From Adiantum capillus-veneris (taxonomy: Eukaryota; Streptophyta; Polypodiopsida; Polypodiales; Pteridaceae), in NCBI GenBank assembly GCA_014529385.2, contig CM043959.1:10194809-10258808 (forward strand): DNA of 64,000 nucleotides, in the 5' to 3' direction. The notes under the pieces were generated by a model. That model worked only from the letters and a program-made list of their open reading frames with translations. It had not been told where the DNA came from and did no database searches. Position numbers and translations under genes: made by a program. Shown here piece by piece: positions 19,114 to 30,639 of the stretch (the stretch's first letter is position 1; each line of letters begins with the position of its first letter).

Positions 19114-20053
19114 TGTTAAGGCGGTTATGCCGCTAGCGGAAGCTAAATAGCGAGAACTCAACCAACAACAGAAATTGTCAGACGAGGACGAAGCTTGACC
19201 CGCAGGCGCATGGAAACAACTAGGTGGGTGTCAAATCACCTACTCGACCTTCTAATGACAATCAATACTAAGGAAATCAAATCTAAGTTCTAAAATACGC
19301 AAGTGACTGAAATCCGTACTACGAACGAATGCTATACGAGACAGGATCTAGAATCATCGAATCGATCTCAAACTCAAGGGGAAGTCTATACACTAGGTAA
19401 GAACAACACCCTAAAGACTTGAACTGCAAAATCAACCTATAACCACTCCGTGCGGTAAACGCGTATGAAGACAGGCCGAAAAATACAGGTGACCGAAACT
19501 TGACCCCGATGGTACTAATGTGTAGCTCTACTCGTTGTGGTTCTATAGATATGCTGCACGCTCTATTCCGACACACGAGTTGGAAGAAAACTCACACCGA
19601 AGCTCGTAGGAACTTACCACACATAGAAGCCGATAACGCGCACTCTTGGTATCAGTGCGTAGCTCTCGCCGTTGCTAACACAATGGCGGTGTCGCTTCTC
19701 CAATGGCGGTCCCGTAGCTCGCGTAGCAAGGAGATAAGACTCTCTCTCTCTCTCTCTCTCTCAGACACAGTCACGGCGCTCAAAAACTCACTTTGATTAA
19801 TAATTGAATCTTCCCTTTTAGGTTACAAAACTTTGGCTTATATACCTCAGCCTTGGAGGTGAGAACATCTCTAATTATTTACATCAGTAGGTGAAATTAC
19901 GTCGTGATTACAAGCTGGAAACTCAATTGAGTCCCGTTACTTAATGAATGGCTCAAATCAAAATTAATGTCGGAAAGACATTTATTACAATCAATGGTTA
20001 CAAAATGATGGGTGTGAACAAAAATGCGGGTGTGATCCTCTGCTGGCTCAACA
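19114..20053 (-). repeat. LTR copy C (5' LTR of unit 2 and 3' LTR of unit 3)
   Basis: This is a 940-bp LTR with TGTT...AACA ends. The unit 2 PBS abuts it on the left and the unit 3 polypurine tract on the right. The minus-strand TATA box is at plus-strand 19837-19844. Scattered substitutions separate it from copies A, B and D. Confidence 0.95.
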
Positions 20054-20065
20054 CTCCCCCCCTCC
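20054..20065 (-). other. Polypurine tract of unit 3
   Basis: CTCCCCCCCTCC directly follows LTR C on the plus strand, as in units 1 and 2. Confidence 0.88.
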
Positions 20066-20102
20066 GCGTTCATGTCGTCCCTGACATGACTTTTAGGCTT
20101 GA

Positions 20103-23100
20103 TCAATAGAGTCCTATCGTCTTGAGCATCTGCAAATGTGATTCGTAGCGTAGGTTGCCGATGGTCAATGCTGGGCCGAATATTTTGCTTTCATGAGTGA
20201 AAAAGCCGATGTAGAAAGCTTCTTCGAATGTTTGCATGTGGAAGCTAGGCAAAAACATAATTCTTTGGTATAAGAGATGTAACACCTTTGGTGATGGCTG
20301 CAAAGAAAGATCATACATCATATCTGTCACTGTGTCGGCCGTCGATAGTAGACTCGAGGTCGTGGCTTTATCTGGCGCGAACACTTCAATGCATGCTAAG
20401 AGAGTCCTGCAGATTTTCTTTAGCATCTGACACGAAAGGTCAGGAGAGCCAGTAAAGAGTTTGATGGTGCCCGTTAGGGTTTTCACCATGTAGGCTTTAC
20501 CTATTCTCTCTCCTTCCTTTGGTCCTGGCATCCTGGGATAATTAAGCCAATTTGGCTTCTTTTCTGCAATCCTGCCATGCTCTTTCCAGTTTCTGACTCT
20601 TGGCACCGGGCAGAAGGTTGCATCCTCCCGAATCTCCTTTGGAGCCTCTACCAAGTAGATGAGGTAGGCTGGGTATTTGTTCAGCCAACCTTTCCTCCAT
20701 CTAGGTTGAGAATCTACAATCTTCTTTGATTGTTCATCCTTTGTGATGTCGCCTTCATAAAGAGCGACATACTGCTCCTCCTCTATTCTCTTTTTCGTCT
20801 TTATCACTTCAAATTTCATCAGAGGGAAAGGCAGGCTGGGTTGCATCCACTCTTCGTGGAGCACTTTTGTGTCTAAACCTTGAAGTCTAATGGAGATGAG
20901 GAGTCTCCTTTCCCATTCCATTTCCGCCTTGGCACTTTCCTCTGTTGACTTTTCTATTTGGTCCTGGAGCCTTTGTTCTTCTCCTTCAGAGATTCCTGAA
21001 GTCGAGGACACTTCTTGAACTGGGGCTGGATCTTCGATTGTGGTTGCCTCTCCAGTTTCTGGTAGCTCTATGGCTGCTCCCCCTGCTTCTTCTTGTGGTG
21101 TCTCTGTTTCTCTTCTTTGTTGCTCTTGGAGGTCTTGGAGCTGTTTGTGGAGGGCCTCATTTTCTGTCCTTAGTGTTTGGTTTTCTGATGTGAGCCTCTC
21201 CTCTGCAGCCAATGATCCCTCCGCCATGTGCAATCTTTGTACTTGCTCTAACCTCAGCTCTCTTTGCAAACTTCTGACCTGCTCTTCCAGAGCTGGTACG
21301 AGGGCTCCCTCTTGTTCTGTTCCTGCTCTGCTAGCTCTAGGGGTGGTCCTGAGTCTCATGATTGTCCTTTCTTGAAGTTTGACTCTTTCCCTTAGCTCAA
21401 TGAGCTCATCCTTGGCTGCCTCCAGCTCATCTTCTATTCGCTCCTTTTCTTCGTGTGAGCTTGTTACCTCTCTTGAAGCTTCGGCTAGTTGGAGTATCAA
21501 GCCGTCTCTCTCGTTTTCTGCGTCGTAGAGTGATGCTTTATGACTTTCAGATTCAGTCATAGCATTCTCTAACTGCTTTTGCAACTCTGCTTCCTTTTGT
21601 TTTGCTGTCTCAAGTGCTACTTCCTTTGCTCTGGATCTTTCTTTAATCTTGCTGAGCAGTTCATGCACCATGTGCATGTCTTTTTCATCTTCATCTGTCA
21701 ACTTGACAGCTCTTTCTGCCACCACCTCCAATGGCTTCGGCTCGTCCATTTTTTCTTCACTGTCCATTGTACCCTTTGTCTTTTCTTTCGTCCCTTTCCG
21801 ATCATCTTGTTTCCGTAGGGATATCCCATAAACTGCCACCAGGGCCTCTTCTTCACTGTATCCGATCGCGACCAGATCCTCATAATCATCTTTCTTTTGC
21901 TGAACTGGATCTATCTCCTTTTCCTTGGTCCCGGCCTCCGATTTTTCCATAATTTCTGTTTCTATTTCTATTGTGGTTTCCTCCACAATAATTTCCATCT
22001 TCTTCGGGCTTGGTACAACAGTAAAAGAGGGCTGATTGTCCTCAGTCATCTTGGCTTTCCCCTTGTTTGCTTGCCCGTCTTTCTCTTGAGGTTCAGTAGA
22101 CTCATCTACTTTCTTCTTCCCCTTGTCGTCCTTTTGCAGCTCAGCTTTTAAAAGCTGTACTTCCTCTTCAGTATAAGGCTCGACAGGTTGCTGCTCCAGT
22201 ATGGCCTCCGACTCCTCATAAGCTCTAATATATTGATCATATTGATCAACATGTGGCCTGGCTGAGCTGGTTCCGACTTTACTGGGGTCTGGCACCCACA
22301 TTTCTTCGAAGTCCCCCTTTAGAGCTCTTTCCGCTCTAAACTGCTCCACCAGCCTTTCCATCCTTGCGGATTTTTGACTTTTGGTTTGCTTGGGATCGGC
22401 CTTCTTCTTCACTTTCTTCTTGAGCGGCTCGTCCACGGCCTCTTCAGGTTCTGAAACTATTTCTAGTTTTCGGCGTGCTCTTGTGGACGCCCTCTTGGAT
22501 ACTTCTTGCTGTTCTTCCTCCTCATCGGCTTCTCTGAGCCACTCATTCTGGGAGGGAATCTGTGGACCTTGATCCCTAGCTCCAATAGCTTCATAAGCTA
22601 TTCTTGTTAGGATTTCTCCTCCTCCTATGTACTTTGGCTTCTGGTTGTGCATCGCGATTACTTGATCGTGGATGTATTGAGCATAGTTTACCTCTTTTGG
22701 CATGTTGCTCTTCAGTGCCCATGTGATGGTTGTCGCAATGGCATGGGGTGGTGTAGTATACTTTTGCGGTCTTTTGCTGCACACATGGAAAAATTGGTTG
22801 TATAATCGGCAAAGGGTTGCAGCTCGTTGATCTGCCATATCTCCGTAGGTTGTATTTTGTTTCTTTGATCCATAGACCTCTATGGCTTCCCTTCTTTCTC
22901 TGACAGAACTCCCTTTGTTGTGCAGCTTCAATGCATCTGCAATGAGCTGTGGAGTGATCTGTACTTCAACTGTTTCTCCATCCATGGCTGTCAACGTGGC
23001 TTTCCCATCCTTCTGAATGGATGTTGCCAACTCATACACCCTTCTTGTGTCTACACCTGATGGTCTCGAGGTGAAGAACCTGTGTAAGTCAGCCTTTTCC

Positions 23101-23142
23101 AGGTATCTGCTTATGTTCTCTGATCTGCTATAGTCCACTAAT
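20103..23142 (-). pseudogene. Coiled-coil retroelement ORF of unit 3, C-terminal part (interrupted)
   Basis: This is the same protein as at 945-4196, with only a few substitutions (for example LPSFHM for LLSFHM near the C-terminus). It covers residues from VDYSRSEN onward, and the N-terminal 70 codons are at 53484-53695. The frame runs a few codons into the inserted transposon. The insertion separates the two parts by 30 kb, so no normal product is expected. Apart from the insertion the frame is intact, so the break is recent relative to the decay of the ORF. Confidence 0.9.
23139..23142. repeat. 4-bp target-site duplication, left copy (TAAT)
   Basis: The sequence GTCCAC-TAAT precedes the transposon and TAAT-TCTCG follows it (53480-53483). 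The uninterrupted unit 1 reads GTCCACTAATTCTCG at the matching place, with a single TAAT. This gives a direct empty-site comparison inside the same window. Confidence 0.92.
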
Positions 23143-23172
23143 AAGACCATATTAGGTATTTTGGTAAAAATC
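23143..23172 (+). repeat. Left terminal inverted repeat of the giant transposon
   Basis: It begins AAGACCATATTAGGTA, identical for 16 bp to the inverted right end, then continues with imperfect identity (TTTTGGTAAAAATC versus AAGTGGGAAAATCC). A second copy of the AAAGTGGGAAAA block lies just inside, near 23235. Confidence 0.92.
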
Positions 23173-23434
23173 TCACATTATGGGAATCTCCAAATCGACC
23201 GAATTCATGTAATTTGGGAATTTTCCACTTAAAGTGGGAAAAATTGAGGTGTGTGGCTAGTAAATAAAGTGAAAATCTCATAGGATTGTGGTGTTGATAA
23301 ACACCAAAAGTCAAGAGGATGTACAACACATGGATTTGAATAATAACTATAAATTACATAAAACAAAGGAAGATACAAAAAAGATTTTGTTTACAAATTG
23401 ACTAGTATAGTCACAATAGAAGCTCCACATAATT

Positions 23435-23650
23435 CTACTCCACATTTGATACCATATCTGAACTTTGATCCAAGTGTGGCTGATGTGCACGAGTGAGGCC
23501 TTCTTTGGCTTTTAGAGCATGTCTTTCTGGAATCTTTATTCTAGAAAATGGTCCTTCTTTGTTGGGTCTCCAGGACCAAACAATTGCATCTATAGTTTCC
23601 CACACTTGTGGGTCCTTATAGTTGACAGCCCAATAACCCTTCCAACAATT
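23435..23650 (-). other. Likely C-terminal continuation of the transposase in another frame
   Basis: A frame offset from the transposase ORF is open from about 23782 down to 23435 and reads plausibly as protein (GYWAVNYKDPQVWETIDAIV, then SWRPNKEGPF). The main ORF in the same DNA ends in a short, low-quality tail (GRVIGLSTIRTHKCGKL). The switch point is near 23640-23660. It may be a one-base indel in this copy or a very short unrecognised intron. Confidence 0.5.
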
Positions 23651-26187
23651 ACTGTAAGCCCCAAAATGACTTCTTCGTGGGCCTTGACATACTCCGCCAT
23701 TTGTACTAGAGGTGGATCTCCATGTGGTAACATTGGCTTGCCTTCTGTGTCTGTTTTCCAAAGGCGAATACTTCCACTCCAACTTGATACACCTACATGT
23801 GCCTTATATTGCATCATTGGTGTCTCATCCTGCATAAAGAACCTGAACTGAAGCGGTTTGGAATGTCCAACAAGTATGTCTTGTCCATCACAAAGATAGC
23901 CATCACAATATTGCTTGAAATCAGGGATCTTTGTGAGAAAAAATGGAGCTGGAGATGAAGATGAGCTGTTTCGTAATGTATCCATCAAATGTGGCAAAGT
24001 ATAGGTTTGTGTAACTCTCAACTTCTCTGAAAACCTACTAAACATGGCGTCTATGTCCTCATGTGTATGCCCAACCATTAAAAATCCCAGCTGGATGGTT
24101 TTGAAAACACCCCTTGCAACAAGCATTGACAAATAGGCAAATAAGTATCGATTTTTGTTTTCCCCTGCACAATTATCCAATTGTAGCAACAAGTTCTCTG
24201 GCAATCTGCGAAATGTTGACCCCAATTCCTCTTCTGCAATTTCTGACGACTGCACAATGGGCTCTTTTCCATCACTCAAGTTATGGTAGTCCAAAGCATC
24301 CCTTGAGTTCAAAGCATGTAGTAGTGAAATATTGCTCCTTGGAAGTCCATTTGTTACTAGATCACCAAGAGGATGCTTATCTATCCTCTCGAGGTTATGT
24401 AAACAATTAGCAATTGAGCCAATTGTAAGATTTGGATCAGCTGGCCACAAACCATTCAAGACAAAGTGTCCGTAATGACCTTCTCCATGTCCATGAGTGA
24501 TCATGCCAATCAATGCCACCTGCAGATTATATCCTGAATCCACACCCTTGGGAACAATGCGTAATCTAGGAATGGCAGTCTTCTTTTGATCCATCTTATC
24601 ATGGATTATGCATACATATTTTTGTGGTTGAGTTTCTGAATACGTGCGCCATGCATAATATAGGCTTCTGCAACTCTTTTGTTGTGCCATGTGAACTTCT
24701 CTCTCCCTCAAGAGAAGAGCTCTCTCTTCAAGAGAAGGTTTAGCTTCTAACCTTGCCTTGATTGAACTACAAATATTGCACTTAGAGAACTCACTCGTCT
24801 TTGTTAAAGTGACATGTGGGTACTCTTTGTTCCAAATTCTACCAAAAGAAGATTGGGATAGCTTCTTCTCATAGCCCATTTGGTCAAGTGTCGTGTTGAT
24901 TTCACATAAAATATCCACTTGTTTGTATGTTGATGGAATCACCAATTGAGTCTCTCTTGAGCCATCTAGCAGTGTTCTACTTCTATGTGGCATTTTCTCA
25001 GAGTTATTTTCCACAAACTCGTTTAGTAGTGCTCTTGCTAAACTAGTATGTTGAAGTCCCCTTCTCAATGTACATGTGTTCCCATGTACATATTGGCGCA
25101 CACCATTTTCAAAGTTCTCCTTGTATCGATAAAATGATGTCTTTGGTATTCCATGTAGCTCATACCATGCTCTACAACAAACAATAGAGCCATTTAGCCT
25201 GAATTGGTATCGTGACTTCTCATCTTTCTGATAACATATAGAAAGAACATCATAAACATAATTAGTGCGTGATTTTTGAGACTCTCCCCAAAATTGTTGT
25301 CGTAACCTTGTCACCATATCACGATCTGCAAATTGGCAGCATTTTTGTGCACAACAATCAATGCATGATACCCTTTGAATTGATTTGTTTGAAAGGTAAA
25401 AAGTCGAAGCTGGTGCTGCTTTTGATTTTTGAGTCCTGTTCATGAAAGTGTATCGTCTCTTCCTTGACAACTGGACAACATTACTCCCATCAAGTTTTTT
25501 TCCAACATTGCCATCGTTGGATACATCCTCATATGTAGCATGCATGCCATCAACAGGAACAAAGCGTTGTAATGGGCTCCCATTCAACATTGTTGTCTGC
25601 TTGATGGGCCACTTTAGCAAAGTGATGCTACCCACTTCAACCACATCATGAATGCTTGCATTTTCTCTTTCAATACCCACACCCACACAATCAGGACCAA
25701 GTTCCTGAAAGTTGACATAATCATGTGGAAATACATATAAGATGGTCCCTTCATTCATGGTTTGCATCATTGTGTCATCTTTTAAAAGGACCCTCTGATT
25801 TCTCCAAGACTCTCGAATCATTGCTTCAAATTCTGGGCTTGTCATAGGTATTGCATCTGTAACTAGAGGATCAGAATGATCATGTTCTTCATCACCATTG
25901 TAGCTTTCGTGTGGATCAATTAAGTTCCCATTTAATACAAAAGATTGCAAAAGAAGCTTTGACCATCGAACAGCACTCCATAATGAGCCTTGGAGAGATG
26001 AAGTATCCATTGTAGGAAAAGGTAGGACCACATCCTTCAAGCATTCCTCCACTAGTATGGAGACATTTCCCAGCCCTATCTTTGTACCACCACAAGTGGA
26101 ATATGGATCTGTTCTACACACACAACCAATACCAACGATTTCATTGTCAAGTATCATATGTACTTTCTCCCCAGATTCGAAGTCCAT
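23590..26187 (-). CDS. DDE-type transposase, DUF7869-like (865 residues)
   Basis: Residues 1-80 resemble the small beta domain found in plant transposon proteins (Transposase_23/DUF8039-like: RTDP, GG, LGN, LVEECL, LPFP). A cysteine cluster CIDCCAQKCC (275-284) probably binds zinc. A helical, basic region (290-420) is a DNA-binding candidate. The catalytic core follows: D530 (IIHDKMD), D671 (QLDNCAGENKNRY) and E710 (VGHTHEDID), with 38 residues between the last two, fitting an RNase H-fold DDE enzyme. The ATG is preceded by a good splice acceptor (TTTTTACTTACAG), so an upstream exon is likely. It would cut and join the element ends in the nucleus. The gene lies about 450 bp inside the left terminus. 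The C-terminus appears frameshifted. Family assignment to DUF7869 is from memory of motif layout. Confidence 0.85.
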   Translation of the reverse strand: MDFESGEKVHMILDNEIVGIGCVCRTDPYSTCGGTKIGLGNVSILVEECLKDVVLPFPTMDTSSLQGSLWSAVRWSKLLLQSFVLNGNLIDPHESYNGDEEHDHSDPLVTDAIPMTSPEFEAMIRESWRNQRVLLKDDTMMQTMNEGTILYVFPHDYVNFQELGPDCVGVGIERENASIHDVVEVGSITLLKWPIKQTTMLNGSPLQRFVPVDGMHATYEDVSNDGNVGKKLDGSNVVQLSRKRRYTFMNRTQKSKAAPASTFYLSNKSIQRVSCIDCCAQKCCQFADRDMVTRLRQQFWGESQKSRTNYVYDVLSICYQKDEKSRYQFRLNGSIVCCRAWYELHGIPKTSFYRYKENFENGVRQYVHGNTCTLRRGLQHTSLARALLNEFVENNSEKMPHRSRTLLDGSRETQLVIPSTYKQVDILCEINTTLDQMGYEKKLSQSSFGRIWNKEYPHVTLTKTSEFSKCNICSSIKARLEAKPSLEERALLLREREVHMAQQKSCRSLYYAWRTYSETQPQKYVCIIHDKMDQKKTAIPRLRIVPKGVDSGYNLQVALIGMITHGHGEGHYGHFVLNGLWPADPNLTIGSIANCLHNLERIDKHPLGDLVTNGLPRSNISLLHALNSRDALDYHNLSDGKEPIVQSSEIAEEELGSTFRRLPENLLLQLDNCAGENKNRYLFAYLSMLVARGVFKTIQLGFLMVGHTHEDIDAMFSRFSEKLRVTQTYTLPHLMDTLRNSSSSSPAPFFLTKIPDFKQYCDGYLCDGQDILVGHSKPLQFRFFMQDETPMMQYKAHVGVSSWSGSIRLWKTDTEGKPMLPHGDPPLVQMAEYVKAHEEVILGLTVIVGRVIGLSTIRTHKCGKL

Positions 26188-26279
26188 CCTGTAAGTAAAA
26201 AGATTACATTGTTAAATCCATAGTTATAGAAAAATACTCTTCAAACCAAAAATCATGCTACAACATGAAAAAGGTTTGC

Positions 26280-28500
26280 ATAGGTTGGACAAGTGGTGAA
26301 CCTTGAGACCAAATCCTCCTTGGTATATTAATGGAAGCAAGGTTGGACAAGTGGTGGACCTTGAAACCAAAGCCTCTTTGCTATATGAGAGCATAGGTTG
26401 GACAAGTGGTGGACCTAGTTGTAATACCCACTGCCACCTATCAACTACTATAGGACTATGCTTTCCAATGTCCAAGTATCCCTTGAGTCTTTCAAGGTTG
26501 AACACGTGGTGGACCTTGAAACAAAAATCCCCTTTCTATATCAGAGCATAGCTTGGACAAGTGGTGGACCTAGTTATAATGCCCAATATCCAAGGTGAAA
26601 TACCTTAGGACTTTGCTACCTTGCTTGCCAATGTTTACGTAGCCCCTCATTTCTTTAATGGAAGTAAGGTTGGACAAGTGGTGGACCTTGAAACCAAAGC
26701 CTCTTTGCTATATAAGAGCATAGGTTGGACCTAGTTTTAATACCCACTGCCACCTATCAACTACTATAAGACTATGCTTTCCAATGTCCAAGTATCCCTT
26801 GAGTCTTTCAAGGTTGAACACGTGGTGGACCTTGAAACAAAAATCCCCTTTCTATATTAGAAAGGTTGAACACATGGTGGACCTTGAAACGAAAATCCCC
26901 TTTCTTTATCAGAGCATAGCTTGGACAAGTGGTGGACCTAGTTATAATGCCCAATATCCAAGGTGAAATACCTTAGGACTTTGCTACCTTGCTTGCCAAT
27001 GTTTACGTAGCCCCTCATTTCTTTAATGGAAGTAAGGTTGGACAAGTGGTGGACCTTGAAACCAAAGCCTCTTTGCTATATAAGAGCATAGGTTGGACCT
27101 AGTTTTAATACCCACTGCCACCTATCAACTACTATAAGACTATGCTTTCCAATGTCCAAGTATCCCTTGAGTCTTTCAAGGTTGAACACGTGGTGGACCT
27201 TGAAACAAAAATCCCCTTTCTATATTAGAAAGGTTGAACACATGGTGGACCTTGAAACGAAAATCCCCTTTCTTTATCAGAGCATAGCTTGGACAAGTGG
27301 TGGACCTAGTTATAATGCCCAATATCCAAGGTGAAATACCTTAGGACTTTGCTACCTTGCTTGCCAATGTTTACGTAGCCCCTCATTTCTTTAATGGAAG
27401 TAAGGTTGGACAAGTGGTGGACCTTGAAACCAAAGCCTCTTTGCTATATAAGAGCATAGGTTGGACCTAGTTTTAATACCCACTGCCACCTATCAACTAC
27501 TATAAGACTATGCTTTCCAATGTCCAAGTATCCCTTGAGTCTTTCAAGGTTGAACACGTGGTGGACCTTGAAACAAAAATCCCCTTTCTATATTAGAAAG
27601 GTTGAACACATGGTGGACCTTTAAACGAAAATCCCCTTTCTTTATCAGAGCATAGCTTGGACAAGTGGTGGACCTAGTTATAATGCCCAATATCCAAGGT
27701 GAAACACCTTAGAACCTTGCTACCTTGCTTGCCAATGTTTACGTAGCCCCTCATTTCTTTAATGGAAGCAAGGTTGGACAAGTGGTGGACCTTGAAAGCA
27801 AAGCCTCTTTGCGATATGAGAGCATAGGTTGGACCTAGTTGTAATACCCACTGCCACCTATCAACTACTATAGGACTATGCTTTCCAATGTCCAAGTATC
27901 CCTTGAGTCTTGCAAGGTTGAACACGTGGTGGACCTTGAAACCAAAATCCCCTTTCCATATCAGAGCATAGCTTGGACAAGTGGTGGACCTAGTTATAAA
28001 GCCCCTCCTTTCTTTAATGGAAGAAAGGTTGGAAAAGTGGTGAATCTTGAAACCCAAACCCTTTGGCTATATATAGAGGATATCTTGGACAAGTGGTGGG
28101 CTTAGTTGTAGTATCCAATGTCCAAGGTCCAAGGTGAACTATGTAAAGACCTTACTTCCAAAAACAGAGTCGTACAAGTGGTTCTCCTTGAAACCAAAAC
28201 CTCCTTAGTGTATTAGAACATAGCTTGGAGAAGTGGTGGACTTAGTTGTAATGGTGAATGTCCAAAGCAAACTATTATAGGACCTTGCTTCCCAAATCAA
28301 GTTTGGACAAGTGGTGGATCTTGAAACCAAAACCCCCTTACTCTATTAGAGCATAGCTTAGATAAGTGGTGGACCTAGCTGCCATGGAAAATGTTCAATC
28401 TGAACTGCTGCAAGACCTTGCTATTAAATGTCTAAGTAGAGCTAGCTTCTTTAATGGAATCAAGGTTGGGAAAGTGGTGCATCTTGAAACCAAAAGCCCT
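26280..28500 (+). repeat. Motif array 1 (TTGGACAAGTGGTGGACC, forward)
   Basis: Dozens of copies and variants of the motif, usually within AGxTTGGACAAGTGGTGGACCT, are spaced by 50-150 bp of semi-conserved spacer. Short ORFs here that read DKWWTL or WTSGGP are translations of the repeat, not genes. Confidence 0.92.
26581..27684 (+). repeat. Three tandem copies of a 368-bp higher-order unit
   Basis: GCCCAATATCCAAGG recurs at 26581, 26949, 27317 and 27685, exactly 368 bp apart. The units are nearly identical along their length, which points to recent tandem amplification within motif array 1. Each unit holds several copies of the short motif. Confidence 0.92.
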
Positions 28501-29882
28501 TTATTGTATTAGAGCATAGCTTGGACAAGTGAGGGACCTAGTTTTAATGTGTGATGTCCAAAGAAAAGTATTACAAGACCTTGCTTTCCAATATTTGAAT
28601 TGGTCAAGTGGTTAAAACTAAGTATAAAACTTTGACCATTTTCTTCTCGAATTGCCAAAAAGCTAGTTTTAGACACCCCTAAATGAAAATGGTTTAGGGT
28701 GGCCTTAAACAATGTTTTTTCAAAGACTTGAACAAAAGGGTTGTCGAAGAGTAATGACAATTTATTGTGGCTTGAAGTGCCTGAGTATGTGAAAACAAGC
28801 CTAGGTTTTCCACGAGGCAAAAGGTGACATAATAAGAACATTGGAAAGTTAGGATTGACCATGTGGCCTAAACTTTGGCAAGTGAAGTGGTGGCCAAGTT
28901 TTGTGGCACAGTGTGCACTTGGTCCTATATGTGTTGACCACTTGGCTAAATCTAGGACCATAAGGCCAAACCTTTGGCACCTTAAATATAGTATGGGACA
29001 TAATCTAGAACTGCTATAGTAAATTAGTAGTATAGCTAATATGTTAATATTTGTATTATATTTAAGTATGTGCTAATATAATTTATGTTCAAAATTTCAC
29101 TAATGAAGAATGTTCCCATTTAGCACTCCAGATGCGGGGTCTTAGGGCAATGCCACAATGGGGTGACAAGGCAGCGCTTCCACGTGAGGTTTGGGGATAG
29201 CGCTCTTGATGGGGATGTGGAATATAGCGCTCTCGATGGCGGGGCTTGGGAGGTTGATTTTGGGATATTGTTCTGGGCGGGGTCCGGGGTCCATGATTTT
29301 TTTTTTTTTAAGTGAATTCCTAGTATAGAGTTATGCATGTTTTTCATATTTTCAACCATGATTTCTTTAATTTTGGCCGTGTGAATTGGTTAATTTTTTA
29401 TATTGCTTTTGTTTTTTTTTAATCCTATGATAAAACATGGACTTGTAGCATACGTGGCATTCTAATAAACCCTATCAAGATTAGGCACACAGAGAGCGCA
29501 CGAGAAACGCACACAGAGAAAGCAGGCGAGCAGCAAAAACACAGAAAGAGCACACGGATCGCACACAGTTGGAGTATACGCGCGCGTAGAGGAGCAAGCT
29601 CGGCATCGTACACAACACACAGGTGGAGTGCACAGGATTGAAAGTTCGCGCACAAGACAAAGAAACAGCAGCGTACACAACGCTTTCCAGAAGGGCAGGA
29701 TCGGGCAGTCTTCTCAGGAGACATTGCACACCTCACGAATAGAGAAAAAACATGTATTTCTCTCTCTCTCACTCTCTGTCTTTCTCCATATAGAGAAGAT
29801 GGTTCTCTGTAACTCTTCTTGCACACACACTCTCTCGTCAAAAGACAGAGATACATAGTTTAAACGTATCCCCGCACACATA
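28501..29882. other. Gene-free spacer between motif arrays
   Basis: The motif fades out by about 28.6 kb. The rest is unique A/T-rich sequence, a T run near 29295, and then a purine-rich segment with ACACAGAG and GAGCGCAC words at 29480-29700. A pyrimidine-rich stretch follows. This could include promoter or leader sequence for the divergent genes, but no specific site can be supported. Confidence 0.4.
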
Positions 29883-30152
29883 CACATATTCCCACACATC
29901 GTCTTCCTCTCTTCCACATACATAACCACAGTGAAATCTGTTATCTTGCTGTCTCTCTCTTGAAAATACATGCACATATTCCCACACATCGTCTTCCTCA
30001 CTTCCACATACATAACCACAATGAAATCTGTTATCTTGTTGTCTCTCTCTTGAAAATACGTGCACATATTCCCATACATCGTCTTCCTCTCTTCCACATA
30101 CATAAACACAGTGAAATCTGTTATCTTTCTCTCTCCTCTCTCTAAAAAACAG
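29883..30152 (+). repeat. 90-bp tandem repeat, three copies
   Basis: CACATATTCCCACACATCG (one substitution in the third copy) begins units at 29883, 29973 and 30063, exactly 90 bp apart. The third copy decays into CT-rich sequence that ends in a CT/ATCT microsatellite (about 30160-30195). Confidence 0.9.
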
Positions 30153-30159
30153 TTATTTA

Positions 30160-30193
<34 letters not shown>

Positions 30194-30417
30194 TGTATTT
30201 GCTATCTCTCTCTTGAAAAAACATGCTCATGTATGTGTGCGTCTGTGTTATCTATGTGTATGTATGTATATTTGTGTTATTTCATTGTAATACTCATACA
30301 TAATGCAGATACACAATTACACTTAATTACGATATGCACACATAGTATATATACATACATAAATATCACAAATAACTAACACATTGTAATACTAGTAAAA
30401 TTGAATGGAAGACTTAC

Positions 30418-30508
30418 TTGCGTGATCTGTTAAAGTCGATTCTTGTAGCGAGTTCTGGATGTATGCTGAACTGATTTTCCTCTAATCCATTTGTAGATAT
30501 GATTGTAG
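30418..30508 (-). other. Candidate upstream exon of the transposase gene
   Basis: The frame that joins the transposase ORF through the 30417/26189 splice is open here on the minus strand (ending ATRIDFNRSRK) back to a TGA near 30522. It has no ATG. A possible acceptor (GAGAAACAG) sits near 30509. It could be a small internal coding exon or part of the 5' untranslated region. Confidence 0.35.
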
Positions 30509-30639
30509 CTTCTGTTTCTCAAAAATAGTAGTGTTGTTTAGTGATACACCTAATGGACATAAATGGTTTAAACTAGGACATGTAGACCAAAAATACGTGT
30601 ATTTCTTTGGATGAATATATACACTTTTTGGTGACCCTT

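Larger units (their letters stand above)
4198..20053 (-). mobile_element. Large autonomous-type Ty3/gypsy retrotransposon, unit 2
   Basis: This is a 15.9-kb element on the minus strand. The order is 5' LTR C (19114-20053), PBS, a 1.4-kb leader with four palindromes, a gag N-terminal ORF, gag, pol (protease, RT, RNase H, duplicated zinc module, integrase), a second protease-like ORF, a tryptophan-repeat ORF, a 2.9-kb 3' noncoding region with five palindromes, PPT and 3' LTR B. Domain order RT-RNase H-integrase defines Ty3/gypsy. The large size, the extra ORFs after pol and the tRNA-Asp primer recall the Tat/Athila group, but I cannot fix the lineage. At least two apparent frameshifts (near 16490 and at 8687-8736) suggest this copy is no longer fully active. 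Confidence 0.93.
26189..30417 (-). other. Candidate intron in the transposase gene
   Basis: On the minus strand a strong donor (CGCAA|GTAAGTC, exon end at 30418) and the acceptor at 26189-26190 define a 4.2-kb intron. It contains the first motif array. The splice would join AA|G ATG and keep an open frame. Expression evidence is absent. Confidence 0.45.

Noticed and set aside
28509-29856. ORFs of 143-150 codons between the motif arrays
   Set aside because: The composition follows repeat or low-complexity DNA, and there is no recognisable domain or splice context.
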